Shown: positions 43,924 to 54,115, counted from the first letter of the stretch. The stretch is DNA of 64,000 bases from Hyphomicrobiales bacterium (GCA_016185205.1 JACPOA010000031.1:124001-188000); one strand, 5' to 3'. Numbers and translations: made by a program. The notes: generated from the sequence alone by a model not told the origin.

Positions 43924-44630
43924 TAATGTTGTTCCGTATGTACCGGGGTCTGTTCGCGACCGCGCAGCACGATATCGAAGCGGAAGCAGAGCGCCCAATC
44001 GGGAACCGTGTTCTCCAGATCGAAGCTGGAGACCATGCGCAGGCGGGCCTTCTCGTCGGCGACCGAATTGAAGATCGGGTCGAACGGGAACAGCGGGTCG
44101 CCGGGAAAATACATCTGCGTCACCAGCCGAGACACGAACGACTGGCCGAACACTGAGAAGTGGATGTGATTGGGGCGCCAGGCATTGCGGTGATTGCCCC
44201 AGGGATAGGCGCCGGGCTTCACCGTGATGAAGCGGTAATAACCCTTCTTGTCGGTGACGGTGCGCCCCGCGCCGGTGAAGTTCGGATCGAGCGGGGCCGG
44301 ATGCTGGTCGACATTGTGCACGTAGCGGCCGCAGGCATTGGCCTGCCAGATTTCCACCAGCGAATCGACGACCGGGCGCTTGTCCTCGTCATAGACGTGG
44401 CCGTGCACGATGATGCGCTCGCCGAGCGGCTCGCCCTTGTGCTGCTTGGTGAGATCGGCATCGCCCTCCTGCACCGCGTCGTGGCCGTAGACCGGGCCGG
44501 TGAGCTCCGACAGCGTGTGCGGCACAATGATCAGCGGCTTTCCCGGCGAGCGCTTGACCGTGCTTTTGTATTCCGGCGACAGATGCTTGGGATAAACGCT
44601 GAGGCTTTCCCTGGGATAAATGAACGTCAT
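43923..44630 (-). CDS. pcaH: Protocatechuate 3,4-dioxygenase beta subunit
   Basis: Iron-containing catalytic subunit of the ring-cleaving dioxygenase. 235 residues. The Fe(III) ligands are at the classical spacing: Tyr103 (CGRYVH), Tyr142 (GAYPW), His155 and His157 (RPNHIHFSVFG). The intradiol-dioxygenase core includes ERIIVHGHVYDEDKRPV and LVEIWQANACGRY. ATG at 44630 (MTFIYPRES) chosen; it is preceded by AGGG. Transcribed ahead of pcaG and after the thiolase, with a REP-like palindrome in between. Confidence 0.97.
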   Translation of the reverse strand: MTFIYPRESLSVYPKHLSPEYKSTVKRSPGKPLIIVPHTLSELTGPVYGHDAVQEGDADLTKQHKGEPLGERIIVHGHVYDEDKRPVVDSLVEIWQANACGRYVHNVDQHPAPLDPNFTGAGRTVTDKKGYYRFITVKPGAYPWGNHRNAWRPNHIHFSVFGQSFVSRLVTQMYFPGDPLFPFDPIFNSVADEKARLRMVSSFDLENTVPDWALCFRFDIVLRGREQTPVHTEQH

Positions 44631-44679
44631 TCTGGTTGTCCCTGACTTTTCCTTATTGTCATTGGCTCTTAGCTTGTTT

Positions 44680-44750
44680 GCGCATGATCTTATCCGAAAA
44701 CCGGTTCCCATCCCCGATCAGGTCGAGGACATGCTTTTCGGGATCATGCG

Positions 44751-44751
<1 letters not shown>
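44680..44751. repeat. REP-like palindrome at the pcaF stop
   Basis: Arms GCGCATGATC (44680-44689) and GATCATGCGC (44742-44751), with inner TCCGAAAACCGG and a GATCAGGTCGAGG insert. The last base coincides with the pcaF stop codon TAG. The longest copy of the family in the window. Confidence 0.8.
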
Positions 44752-45961
<1,210 letters not shown>

Positions 45962-45962
<1 letters not shown>

Positions 45963-46744
45963 CACGCCGCCTCCGAATGTGCACGGTTGGTGCGCGCATG
46001 CAGCTCGCGCAGTACTTCGAGTTCGCGGGCCGTCGGCGGCGGCGTCTCCGCCACCTGGGCTGCAAATTTGACCGGCCAGCCGGTGTTGTCTTGCACCTGC
46101 TCGCGCGTCACGCCGGGATGCAGGGAGACGACCGTCATCTCCTTACTCTGCGCATCGGGCTCGAACAGCGCCAGATCGGTGATCAGCTTGGTCGGGCCCT
46201 TGGTCTTGACGCCGAGCCTGGCTCTACTGTCGCCGCCCGAGACATGGCCGATCGAGGTGACGAAATCGAGCCTGTCGACGAAGCTGCGCTTGCCCTGCGC
46301 CATGATGATGAAAATCTCGCCGCAGGAGGTGGCGATCTCGGGCGCGCCACCGCCGCCGGGCAGCCGCACCTTCGGCTTGTCGTAGGGGCCGACCACCGTC
46401 GTGTTGAGATTGGCGTATTTGTCGATCTGCGCGCCGCCCAGGAAGCCGACTTTGATGCGGCCGCCCTGCAGCCAGTAGCGGAACATCTCCGGCACCGGCA
46501 CGGTGGTGAGCGCGGTCTCGCACAGTTCGCCGTCGCCGATCGAGAGCGGCAGCACATTCGGTTTGGTGGCGAGCGTGCCGGATTCGTAGATCAGCACGAT
46601 GTCCGGCGCATGCGTGAGGCGGGCGAGGTTGGCCGCCGCCGAGGGCATGCCGATGCCGACGAAACAGACGTCGTCGTTCTTGAGTGCGCGCGCCGCCGCG
46701 ATCGTCATCATCTCGTTCGGCTTGTAGTCGACCATGATATTCAC
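45962..46744 (-). CDS. CoA-transferase beta subunit (CatJ-type 3-oxoadipate CoA-transferase)
   Basis: 260 residues of the glutaconate/CatJ-like class I CoA-transferases, longer than the about 215-residue SCOT-type PcaJ. Motifs: DDVCFVGIGMPSAAANLARL, IYESGTLATKP with the likely thioester-forming Glu, GFLGGAQIDKYANLNTTVVG and LPGGGGAPEIATSC. It should move CoA from succinyl-CoA to 3-oxoadipate with the alpha subunit. The GTG start at 46744 overlaps the alpha stop (GTGA); an ATG at 46735 is an alternative. Confidence 0.9.
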
Positions 46745-47601
46745 TCCGCCGCCGCGCGCTGCTTGCGGGTATATTGGGCGAAGGCCTCGGGGCCTTTCTC
46801 CAACACGTTCGTCTTCATCCAGGCCAGGAACGTGTCGCGCTCGCGTGCGATATCATCCCATTTCTTGTAGAAGCTGTTGTTACGCGCGTAATAGCCCTGC
46901 GCATAGGACGGAAAGGCGCCGCCCGGCACCGCCACCACATGCTGAATCGTCCAGTGCGGCAGAATGACCGCGTTCAGACTGCGCGGCCCGAAATCCTCGA
47001 CGATCTGCTCCACCGTCACCACCGAACGCTTGGATGCGAGCACGGCTTCCTTCTGCACGCCGAGCACGCCCTCGATCATCACATTGCCGGCTTTGTCGGC
47101 GCGCTGGGCATGGATCACCGCCACGTCGGGCCGGTGCGCCGGGATGGCGGCCAGCTCCTCGCCGGTGAACGGACAGATCACACGCTTGATCTTAGGATTC
47201 ACCTTCGGCATGTCGCCGCCGATATAGCCGCGGAAGATGGCGCAGGGCAGACCGGCGGCACCGGCCTCATAGGCATTGGCCATGGCGGCGTGCGAATGCT
47301 CTTCCAGTTCGAGCTTTTGCGGCCAGCCGTTCTCGACCGCGTCCCTGAGGCGATGCAGCGAGCCGACGCCAGGATTGCCGCCCCAGGAAAATATCAGCCG
47401 ATCCACGCAGCCCATGCCGATGAGCTGGTCATAGATCAGGTCCGGCGTCATGCGGATCAGCGTGAGCCGTTTGCGGCCCTGACGAATGATCTCGTGGGCG
47501 GCGGCGTGCGGTATCAGATGGGTGAAGCCCTCCAGCGCCACCGTGTCGCCGTCGCGCACGGCATCCTTGATGGCTTCGGACAGGGACGAAATACGCGCCA
47601 T
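46741..47601 (-). CDS. CoA-transferase alpha subunit (CatI-type 3-oxoadipate CoA-transferase)
   Basis: 286 residues. Motifs DGDTVALEGFTHLIPHAAAHEIIRQG, LTLIRMTPDLIYDQLIGMG, FSWGGNPGVGSLHRLRDA and VAVIHAQRADKAGNVMIEGVLG place it in the CatI/GctA class rather than the shorter PcaI class. Acts with the beta subunit on 3-oxoadipate. Start MARISSLSEA at 47601; the frame extends further upstream without support. First gene of the minus-strand pca run; divergent from the broken DUF3237 gene. Confidence 0.9.
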   Translation of the reverse strand: MARISSLSEAIKDAVRDGDTVALEGFTHLIPHAAAHEIIRQGRKRLTLIRMTPDLIYDQLIGMGCVDRLIFSWGGNPGVGSLHRLRDAVENGWPQKLELEEHSHAAMANAYEAGAAGLPCAIFRGYIGGDMPKVNPKIKRVICPFTGEELAAIPAHRPDVAVIHAQRADKAGNVMIEGVLGVQKEAVLASKRSVVTVEQIVEDFGPRSLNAVILPHWTIQHVVAVPGGAFPSYAQGYYARNNSFYKKWDDIARERDTFLAWMKTNVLEKGPEAFAQYTRKQRAAAE

Positions 47602-47930
47602 GCGAGACTGCTTCCGGGTTGCCGGTCCGTATTTACGGCTGCGCCCCGGCAGGGTCAAATGGGCCCACTCCGTGCTTCATGCAGGGCCTCGCCATGATTT
47701 CCGCCGCGCCGATTTTCACCATCCACGCCGAACTCGCACCCATGCTGCATTTCGGCCGCACGCCCTATGGCGAGCGCCGCGTGATCGGCATTCTCGGCGG
47801 TAGCGTGCGTGGGCCGAAACTCAATGGCCGCGTCCTGCCCGGCGGCGCCGATTGGCAGATCGTGCGCGGCGACGGCGCCGCCGACATCCAGGCGCGCTAT
47901 ACCATCGAGTCTGAGGTCGGCGCGCGCATA

Positions 47931-48007
47931 CTAGTGCCCCGCTTCCGAAGTTCGTGATACATCGCTGCGCCCTCCGACACGAACTTCGGAAGCAATAGGG
48001 GCACTAG
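47931..48007. repeat. 77-base palindromic element A inside the DUF3237 gene
   Basis: CTAGTGCCCC (47931-47940) with GCTTCCGAAGTTCGTG (47941-47956) pairs with CACGAACTTCGGAAGC (47978-47993), a 4-base bulge AATA, and GGGGCACTAG (47998-48007). The 26-base arms are otherwise perfect. MITE- or REP-like and non-coding; no transposase is nearby. Confidence 0.85.
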
Positions 48008-48020
48008 CAAATCTATGATT

Positions 48021-48097
48021 CAAGTGCCGCTTTCGATTTGAAGGTCCTGAATGAGATTGCAGCAAGCGGTGCAGGACCTTCAAATCGGCGGCACTTG
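48021..48097. repeat. 77-base palindromic element B inside the DUF3237 gene
   Basis: CAAGTGCCG (48021-48029), bulge CTTTC, then GATTTGAAGGTCCTG (48035-48049) pairs with CAGGACCTTCAAATC (48072-48086), GG, and CGGCACTTG (48089-48097). Same total length as element A and a related tip (C-A/T-AGTGCC); separated from it by 13 bases. Confidence 0.85.
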
Positions 48098-48319
48098 TGT
48101 CGAGCGACGGGCTGCGGCACGGTCCGCCCGCGGTCATGGAGCGGCTGGCGCGCGGCGATAATGTCGATCCTTCGCTCTATTATTTCCGCACCGTGATGCG
48201 GTTCGAGACCGCCGACCACGCGGTCGACTGGCTCAACCGAATTCTTGGCCTGGCGCGCGGGCAGCGCGAGGCGAACGCCGTGCGGCTCGATGTTTATGAA
48301 GTGACTTGATCGTAAGCGG

Positions 48320-48826
48320 TCAGCCAAAATCGCGCAGCAATTCCATCAGCTGCGTGCGCCGCTTGGCTCCGACATGGTCGGCAAGGCGAGCTTCATGCTG
48401 CGCGGCCAGACTTTTGATCCGGACAAGCGCTTTTTCGCCATCCGCCGTCAGATGCAGGCAATGCGAGCGCGCGTCGCTGCCGGAGGCGCGCCGGCTGATC
48501 CATTTGCGCCGTTCCAGCTCGTGCAGCAGGCGGGCGAGACGCGCCCGCTCGATGCCGAGGGTCTGCCCGATCGCCGCCTGCGAGCGGCCCGGATTAGCTT
48601 CGATAACGAGCAGGACGGAATATTGCGCCGGACGCACCTTCATCGTGGCCAGCGTCTGGATGAAGTCCTGGAACACCCATATCTGCAGGCGGCGCAGGAC
48701 ATAGCCGAGATGATAGTCGAGCTGGCCCAAGGTCAGCTTGTTCAGCTTTTCCGCCCGCGCCGGCGATGCCGCCCTGCGGCGAAGCCCTGTCTTTGCCGTG
48801 CTCGCAACTGGTCGCCGACGCGTCAT
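48320..48826 (-). CDS. MarR family transcriptional regulator (hydroxycinnamate cluster)
   Basis: A 168-residue winged-helix regulator. Core: LDYHLGYVLRRLQIWVFQDFIQTLATMKVRPAQYSVLLVIEANPG, RSQAAIGQTLGIERARLARLLHELE (recognition helix), WISRRASGSDARSHCLHLTADGE (wing). Divergent from a substrate-binding protein and feruloyl-CoA synthase operon, the arrangement known for CoA-thioester-responsive MarR repressors of hydroxycinnamate genes (CouR/FerR type). A 15-base dyad lies in the shared promoter. ATG at 48826 selected; a longer frame exists upstream. Confidence 0.9.
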   Translation of the reverse strand: MTRRRPVASTAKTGLRRRAASPARAEKLNKLTLGQLDYHLGYVLRRLQIWVFQDFIQTLATMKVRPAQYSVLLVIEANPGRSQAAIGQTLGIERARLARLLHELERRKWISRRASGSDARSHCLHLTADGEKALVRIKSLAAQHEARLADHVGAKRRTQLMELLRDFG

Positions 48827-48886
48827 GAAGGTTCGCCTGGTTCGTTTCCGCTGCATTTCCTTAGCACAGCCAGCTTGACGTAGATT

Positions 48887-48901
48887 GTTGTCAATGACAA
48901 C
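48887..48901. promoter_or_regulatory. Putative MarR operator GTTGTCA-A-TGACAAC
   Basis: A perfect 7-base-arm dyad centred at 48894, in the 123-base gap between the divergent MarR gene and the substrate-binding protein gene. Size and placement suit repression of both directions by a MarR dimer. Confidence 0.6.
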
Positions 48902-48949
48902 ATTCTCCCGCCAATCCATAAAACGTCCTGCTGCCTAGGGAGGACCTCC

Positions 48950-50155
48950 ATGCTGCAATCAACGAAATTGGCCGCGCTTCTTATTGCTCTGTCGCTAACG
49001 CCGGCGCTGGCCGAGATGAACGGCGCGCTCCGCATCGGCGTGCTCAACGACATGTCGAGCGTCTATGCCGACTTCCAGGGCCCGGGCTCGGTCGTTGCCG
49101 CCCAGCTCGCGGTCGAGGACTTCGCCAAGCAATCCAAACGCAGGATCGAGGTGATCTCGGCCGATCACCAGAACAAGCCCGATGTCGGCGCCGGCGTCGC
49201 GCGGCGCTGGCTCGACGTCGAAGGTGTCGACATGATCGTCGACATGCCGAACTCGGCGGTGGCGCTGGCGGTGGGCGATATCGTGAGGGACAAGAACAAG
49301 GTGGCGATCGGCTCCGGCGCCGGCACCGCGCTGCTCACCGGAGCGAAATGCTCGCCGAACTTCGTGCATTGGACCTACGACACCTGGGCCAACGGTCATG
49401 CGCTCGCGCGCGGCGTCCTTGCCGGCGGCGGCAAGACCTGGTTCTTCATCACCGCCGACTACGCCTTCGGACACGATCTCGAGAAGCAGGCGAGCGACGA
49501 GGTTACAGCCAGCGGCGGAAAAATCATCGGCACCGTCCGCCATCCGCTGGGCGCCTCGGATTTTTCCTCCTTCCTGCTGCAAGCGCAGGCGTCCGGCGCG
49601 CAGATCGTGGCGCTGGCGAATGCCGGCGGCGATACCACCAACACCGTCAAGCAGGCGGCGGAATTCAAGATCGGCGCCAAGCAGAAAATCGTGTCGCTGA
49701 TCTTCGACCTGCAGAGCGTGCCCGCGCTCGGCCTCAACACCGCGCAGGGACTGACCGCCATCAACGCGTTCTACTGGGACAGCAACGACCAGACCCGCGC
49801 CTGGTCGCAGCGCTTCCAGAATCGGCATCCCAAGAAGATGATGCCCAATCACATGCATGCCGGCGTCTATGCCAGCGTTCTGCATTATCTCAAGGCGGTC
49901 GATAAAGTCGGTTCGCCGGCCGACGGGCGCGCGGTGGTCGCCGCCATGAAGGCGATGCCCACCGACGACCCGCTGTTCGGCAAAGGAACGATCCGCGCCG
50001 ACGGCCGCAAGATCCACCCGATGTATCTGTTGCAGGTCAAGTCGCCGGCCGAATCGAAAAGCGAATGGGATGTTTTCAAGGTCGTCGGCACGATTCCGGC
50101 CGACAAGGCGTTCCGGCCGCTGAACGAAGGCGGTTGTCCGCTGGTGAAGAACTGA
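48950..50155 (+). CDS. ABC transporter substrate-binding protein, probably for aromatic acids
   Basis: 401 residues with a signal peptide (LAALLIALSLTPALA, cleavage about residue 22) and a Peripla_BP_6 fold: LRIGVLNDMSSVYADFQGPG, DMIVDMPNSAVALAVGDI, TWFFITADYAFGHDLEKQA and HAGVYASVLHYLKAVDKVG. No permease or ATPase genes follow; it is the first gene of the hydroxycinnamate operon, so the ligand is probably a phenylpropenoid, as known for CouP-type proteins. Strong AGGGAGGA site upstream. Confidence 0.92.
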   Translation: MLQSTKLAALLIALSLTPALAEMNGALRIGVLNDMSSVYADFQGPGSVVAAQLAVEDFAKQSKRRIEVISADHQNKPDVGAGVARRWLDVEGVDMIVDMPNSAVALAVGDIVRDKNKVAIGSGAGTALLTGAKCSPNFVHWTYDTWANGHALARGVLAGGGKTWFFITADYAFGHDLEKQASDEVTASGGKIIGTVRHPLGASDFSSFLLQAQASGAQIVALANAGGDTTNTVKQAAEFKIGAKQKIVSLIFDLQSVPALGLNTAQGLTAINAFYWDSNDQTRAWSQRFQNRHPKKMMPNHMHAGVYASVLHYLKAVDKVGSPADGRAVVAAMKAMPTDDPLFGKGTIRADGRKIHPMYLLQVKSPAESKSEWDVFKVVGTIPADKAFRPLNEGGCPLVKN

Positions 50156-50193
50156 GGCATGATTGTCGCAACGATTGAGGCGGGAGCGCTATT

Positions 50194-50994
50194 TTGAGTT
50201 CGCGGAAGCCGTTTGTTGAGTTGCCGGCCTCGCTCGGGGCCTCGCGGCAGGGCGCTATCGCCGTGCTGCGGCTGGCGCGTCCGCACAAGCGCAATGCGCT
50301 CGACGACGAGACCATTAGCGGCATCGAGACATTCTTCAGTTCGCTGCCGGACGGCATCGGCGCCGTGCTGCTGCATGGCGAGGGCGAACACTTCTCCGCC
50401 GGCCTCGATCTCAGCGAACTCGAGGAGCAAGACATCACGCAGGGCATCGCCCATTCCGGACTGTGGCACCGCGCCTTCGAGAAAATTCAATTCGGTAAGG
50501 TGCCGGTGGTCGCCGTGCTGCACGGCGCGGTGGTCGGCGGCGGGCTGGAGCTGGCGGCGGCCGCGCATGTGCGCGTGGCCGAGCGCTCGGCCTATTACGC
50601 GCTGCCGGAGGGCAGCCGCGGCATCTATGTCGGCGGCGGCGGTTCGGTGCGGCTGCCGCGGCTGATTGGCGTTGCTCGCATGATGGACATGATGCTCACG
50701 GGCCGCACCTATTCGGCCGAGGAAGGCCAGGCCATGGGGCTGACCACTTACCTGGTGGAGCCGGGTCAGGGCTTCGCCAAGGGTCTCGAACTGGCGCAGC
50801 GCATCGCCGGCAATACGACGCTGACCAATTTCGCGGTCACCCATGCGCTGCCGCGCATCGCCGAGAGCGATCCCGCCAGCGGCTATGCCATGGAGGCACT
50901 GATGTCGTCGATCGCGCAGGCCGATGGCGAGGCCAAAGCCCGCCTCAAGGCGTTTCTGCAAAAGCGCGCGTCCAAGGTGACGCGACCCCGATGA
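50194..50994 (+). CDS. Crotonase-fold enoyl-CoA hydratase (hydroxycinnamoyl-CoA hydratase candidate)
   Basis: A 266-residue crotonase. Oxyanion-hole segments HFSAGLDLSELEEQD and HGAVVGGGLELAAAAHVRVAE; the acidic residue lies in YALPEGSRGIYVGGGGSVRL. Hydrates an enoyl-CoA made by the coupled CoA ligase. With a thiolase and SDR downstream, a beta-oxidative route is suggested rather than a hydratase-lyase giving vanillin, but the latter is not excluded. TTG start at 50194; the stop overlaps the ligase start (ATGA). Confidence 0.9.
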   Translation: MSSRKPFVELPASLGASRQGAIAVLRLARPHKRNALDDETISGIETFFSSLPDGIGAVLLHGEGEHFSAGLDLSELEEQDITQGIAHSGLWHRAFEKIQFGKVPVVAVLHGAVVGGGLELAAAAHVRVAERSAYYALPEGSRGIYVGGGGSVRLPRLIGVARMMDMMLTGRTYSAEEGQAMGLTTYLVEPGQGFAKGLELAQRIAGNTTLTNFAVTHALPRIAESDPASGYAMEALMSSIAQADGEAKARLKAFLQKRASKVTRPR

Positions 50995-52877
50995 CGAGCC
51001 AGCAACGAGAAGTTCCGAAACCCGCCGCCGCGCGCTTGCGCCCGGTGCGGCTGGGCGTCTTCGATGCCGTGCTCGAACGGGGCGCCGGCGGCGTCATCCA
51101 TCTGCGCACCAAGCAGGTGCTGGCGCCCTACCATAACAATCTGAGCGAGCCGCTCGATCATTGGGCCAAGGCCGCGCCCGAGCGCTTGTTCCTGGGCCAG
51201 CGCGACGCCGAGGGGCGCTGGCGCACGCTCAGCTATGCGCAGGTGCTTGACCACGTAAAACGCATCGGCGCGGCGCTCTTGCGCCGCGGTCTATCGGCCG
51301 ACAAGCCGATCGCAATTATTTCCGGCAACGACATCGAGCACGCGCTGCTGGGCCTGGCGGCGATCTATGTCGGCATTCCTTACGCGCCGATCTCGCCGGC
51401 CTATTCGCTGATGTCGACCGATTTCGGCAAATTGCGCGCAATCGTCGGCCTGCTCACGCCCGGCCTGGTGTTCGCCAATGACGGCTCGGTCTTCGCGCGC
51501 GCCGTTGCGACGGCGCTGCCGGGCGACGTCGAACTGGTGGTGACGCGCAACCCCATCGCGGACCGCAAGTGCACGCTGTTCGCCGACCTCATCGGCGCCG
51601 AGGATGCGACCGGCGTCGCCGCCGCGCACGCGCGTGTCACTCGCGACACCATCGCCAAATTCCTGTTCACCTCCGGCTCCACCGGCGAGCCGAAGGCGGT
51701 GATCAACACCCATCGCATGTTGTGCTCGAACCAGTCGATGATCGCCGCCGGCTTCTGCTTCGTCGCCGACGAACCGCCGGTGGTGGTGGACTGGCTGCCC
51801 TGGAGCCACACCTTCGGCGGCAACCACAACTTCAACATGGTGCTCACCAACGGCGGCTCGCTCTATATCGACGACGGCAACCCGACGCCGCTGGGCGCGC
51901 CGAAGACCGCGCGAAACCTGCGCGAGATCGCGCCCACGATCTATTTCAACGTGCCGAAAGGCTACGAGGCGCTGGTCCCGCATTTCCATGCCGACGAGGC
52001 GCTGCGCAAGAACTTCTTCAGCCGGCTGAAAGTGCTGTTCTATGCCGGTGCCGGGCTCAACCAGGTTACCTGGGACGAACTGACCAAGCTCGCGGTCGAG
52101 ACCACCGGCGAGCGCATCATTTTTCTGACTTCGCTCGGCTCGACCGAGACCTCGCCGCTGGCGCTGGCCTGTTCCTGGGATTTCGACCGGCCGGGCAATA
52201 TCGGGCTGCCGTCGCCGGGCGTCGAACTCAAGCTGGTGCCGAACGAAGGCAAACTGGAAGCGCGCCTGCGCGGGCCGCACATCACGCCCGGCTATTGGCG
52301 GCAGGAGCATCTGACGCGCGCCGCCTTCGACGAGCAGGGCTATTACAGACTCGGCGATGCGTTGAAATTCGTCGACCCCGACAATCCAAGCAGGGGCCTG
52401 CTGTTCGACGGCCGCATCGCCGAGGACTACAAGCTGTCGACCGGCACCTGGGTGAGCGTCGGCCCGTTGCGCGCGCGCTTCATCGATCATTTCGCGCCCA
52501 CTGTGCGCGACGTGGTGTTCGCCGGGCCCGACCGCGACGACATCGTGGCGCTGGTGTTCCCCGACATCGAGGCCTGCCGCAAGCTGGCCGGTCTCGGCCC
52601 CGACGCCACGCCGGCCGCCGTCATCGATGCGCCGAGCGTGCGCGCGAGTTTCGCCGAGCGGCTCGGCACACTGGCGGCCTCAAGCCCCGGCAGCTCGACC
52701 CGCATCATGCGCGCCATCCTGATGGCGGAGCCGCCGTCCATGGACAAAGGCGAGATGACCGACAAGGGCTCGATCAACCAGCGCTCGGTGCTGGCGAACC
52801 GCTCCGCTTTGGTCGAGGAGCTTTACGCCACGCCGCGCTCGGCGCGCATCATCGCCATCACGGAGCCTTCGCGATGA
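50991..52877 (+). CDS. Feruloyl-CoA synthase-like AMP-forming ligase
   Basis: A 628-residue ANL-superfamily enzyme that adenylates a hydroxycinnamic acid and makes its CoA thioester. P-loop KFLFTSGSTGEPKAVINTH (about 222-240), VDWLPWSHTFGGNHNFNMVL, a YFNVPKGYEALVPH segment characteristic of FerA/Fcs proteins, TSLGSTETSPLALA, and the hinge DGRIAEDYKLSTGTWVSVGPLR. The N-terminal extension and overall length match Fcs rather than 4-coumarate ligases of plants. Coupled on both sides by ATGA overlaps. Confidence 0.93.
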   Translation: MTSQQREVPKPAAARLRPVRLGVFDAVLERGAGGVIHLRTKQVLAPYHNNLSEPLDHWAKAAPERLFLGQRDAEGRWRTLSYAQVLDHVKRIGAALLRRGLSADKPIAIISGNDIEHALLGLAAIYVGIPYAPISPAYSLMSTDFGKLRAIVGLLTPGLVFANDGSVFARAVATALPGDVELVVTRNPIADRKCTLFADLIGAEDATGVAAAHARVTRDTIAKFLFTSGSTGEPKAVINTHRMLCSNQSMIAAGFCFVADEPPVVVDWLPWSHTFGGNHNFNMVLTNGGSLYIDDGNPTPLGAPKTARNLREIAPTIYFNVPKGYEALVPHFHADEALRKNFFSRLKVLFYAGAGLNQVTWDELTKLAVETTGERIIFLTSLGSTETSPLALACSWDFDRPGNIGLPSPGVELKLVPNEGKLEARLRGPHITPGYWRQEHLTRAAFDEQGYYRLGDALKFVDPDNPSRGLLFDGRIAEDYKLSTGTWVSVGPLRARFIDHFAPTVRDVVFAGPDRDDIVALVFPDIEACRKLAGLGPDATPAAVIDAPSVRASFAERLGTLAASSPGSSTRIMRAILMAEPPSMDKGEMTDKGSINQRSVLANRSALVEELYATPRSARIIAITEPSR

Positions 52878-54115
52878 CGCACGCGCTCGCCGCTACCTAC
52901 GAGGACGCCTGGCTGCTCGACGGCATGCGCACGCCGTTCGCCGACTATAACGGCGCGCTGGCCGCGGTGTCGCCGATCGATCTCGGCATCAAGGCCGCGC
53001 GCGCGGCGTTCAAGAAGAGCGGCGCCTCGCCGCAGGATGTCGGCACGGTGATCGCCGGTTCGATGGCGCAGGCGAGCTTCGACGCCTACATGCTGCCGCG
53101 CCACATCGGGCTTTATTCCGGCGTGCCGGTGCCGGTGCCGGCGCATCTGGTGCAGCGCGTCTGCGGCACCGGCATCGAGGTGCTGGCGCAGGCCGCCGAT
53201 ACGGTGTCGCTGCAACGCGCCGAATTGGCGCTCTGCGTCGGCACCGAATCGATGAGCCGCAATCCGGTGGCGGCCTATAGCCATCGCGGCGGCTTCCGCA
53301 TGGGCCAGATCGAGTTCAAGGATTTCCTGTGGGAGGCGCTGCGCGATTCCGGCCCCGACCTCACCATGGGCGACACCGCCGAGAACCTGGCGCGGCAATA
53401 TCAGATCACGCGGCCACAGGTGGACGCCTATGCCGCGCGCTCCTTCGCCCGCGCGGTCGCCGCGCAGGGCAACGGCTTCCTCGCCGGTGAGATCGCGCCG
53501 GTGATGAGCGAAAGCTTCGAAGCCGAGGGCCTGAAGAATCGCGGCATCAGGATCAAGGATGAGCTCGCCGTCGACAGCCACATCCGGCCGTCGCCGCTCG
53601 ATCAGCTCGCCAAGCTCAAGCCGGCCTTCGGCGGCGTGCAGACCGGTGGCAATTCCTCCGGCATCGTCGACGGCGCCGCCGCCGCCCTGGTCGGCTCGGC
53701 GTCTTACGCGCGCAAGCTCGGCCGACCATCGCTGGCGCGCATCCTGGCCAGCGCCGCGGTCGGCGTGCCGCCCGAGGTGATGGGAATCGGCCCGGTACCG
53801 GCGATCCAGGCGGTGCTCGCGCGCGCCGGCCTCAAGCTCGACGCTATCGACCGCTTCGAGATCAACGAAGCCTTCGGCGCCCAGGTGATGGCCTGCGCGC
53901 GCGAACTCGGCCTCGACGAGGGCAAGCTCAACGTCAATGGCGGCGCCATCGCTCTCGGCCATCCGCTCGGCGCCACCGGCATCCGGCTGGCGCTGACGCT
54001 GGCGCGCGAGCTCAAGCGCAGCGCCTTGCGTTATGGTATCGCCTCCGCCTGCATCGGCGGCGGCCAGGGCATCGCCCTGCTGATCGAGAACCCAGATTTC
54101 GAAGGAAAGAGTTAA
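52874..54115 (+). CDS. Thiolase family protein (acetyl-CoA acyltransferase)
   Basis: 413 residues. Nucleophile Cys97 in [49 protein letters not shown] (His) and the C-terminal ASACIGGGQGIAL (Cys). N-terminal segment WLLDGMRTPFADYNGAL. Probably cleaves the beta-ketoacyl-CoA from the side chain of the activated phenylpropanoid, releasing acetyl-CoA. Its start overlaps the ligase stop (ATGA), and the SDR gene begins immediately after its own stop. Confidence 0.93.
   Translation: MTHALAATYEDAWLLDGMRTPFADYNGALAAVSPIDLGIKAARAAFKKSGASPQDVGTVIAGSMAQASFDAYMLPRHIGLYSGVPVPVPAHLVQRVCGTGIEVLAQAADTVSLQRAELALCVGTESMSRNPVAAYSHRGGFRMGQIEFKDFLWEALRDSGPDLTMGDTAENLARQYQITRPQVDAYAARSFARAVAAQGNGFLAGEIAPVMSESFEAEGLKNRGIRIKDELAVDSHIRPSPLDQLAKLKPAFGGVQTGGNSSGIVDGAAAALVGSASYARKLGRPSLARILASAAVGVPPEVMGIGPVPAIQAVLARAGLKLDAIDRFEINEAFGAQVMACARELGLDEGKLNVNGGAIALGHPLGATGIRLALTLARELKRSALRYGIASACIGGGQGIALLIENPDFEGKS

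Larger units (their letters stand above)
47694..48309 (+). pseudogene. DUF3237 protein gene, interrupted by two palindromic elements
   Basis: The 5' part (47694-47936) encodes a DUF3237 N-terminal half: FTIHAELAPMLHFGRTPYGE, RRVIGILGGSVRGPKLNG, ADWQIVRGDGAADIQARYTIES, GARILV. The remainder resumes at 48097 in another frame: VSSDGLRHGPPAVMERLARG, DPSLYYFRTVMRFETADHAV, WLNRILGLARG, DVYEVT. Joining GARILV directly to SSDGLRHG restores a normal protein of about 150 residues. The 163 bases between are foreign, carry a stop (TGA at 47955-47957) and shift the frame by one. The flanks share CT(A/T)GTG at both junctions. Confidence 0.88.

Noticed and set aside
47931-48097. CRISPR-like repeats
   Set aside because: The two palindromes differ in stem sequence and there are no regularly spaced direct repeats or cas genes.
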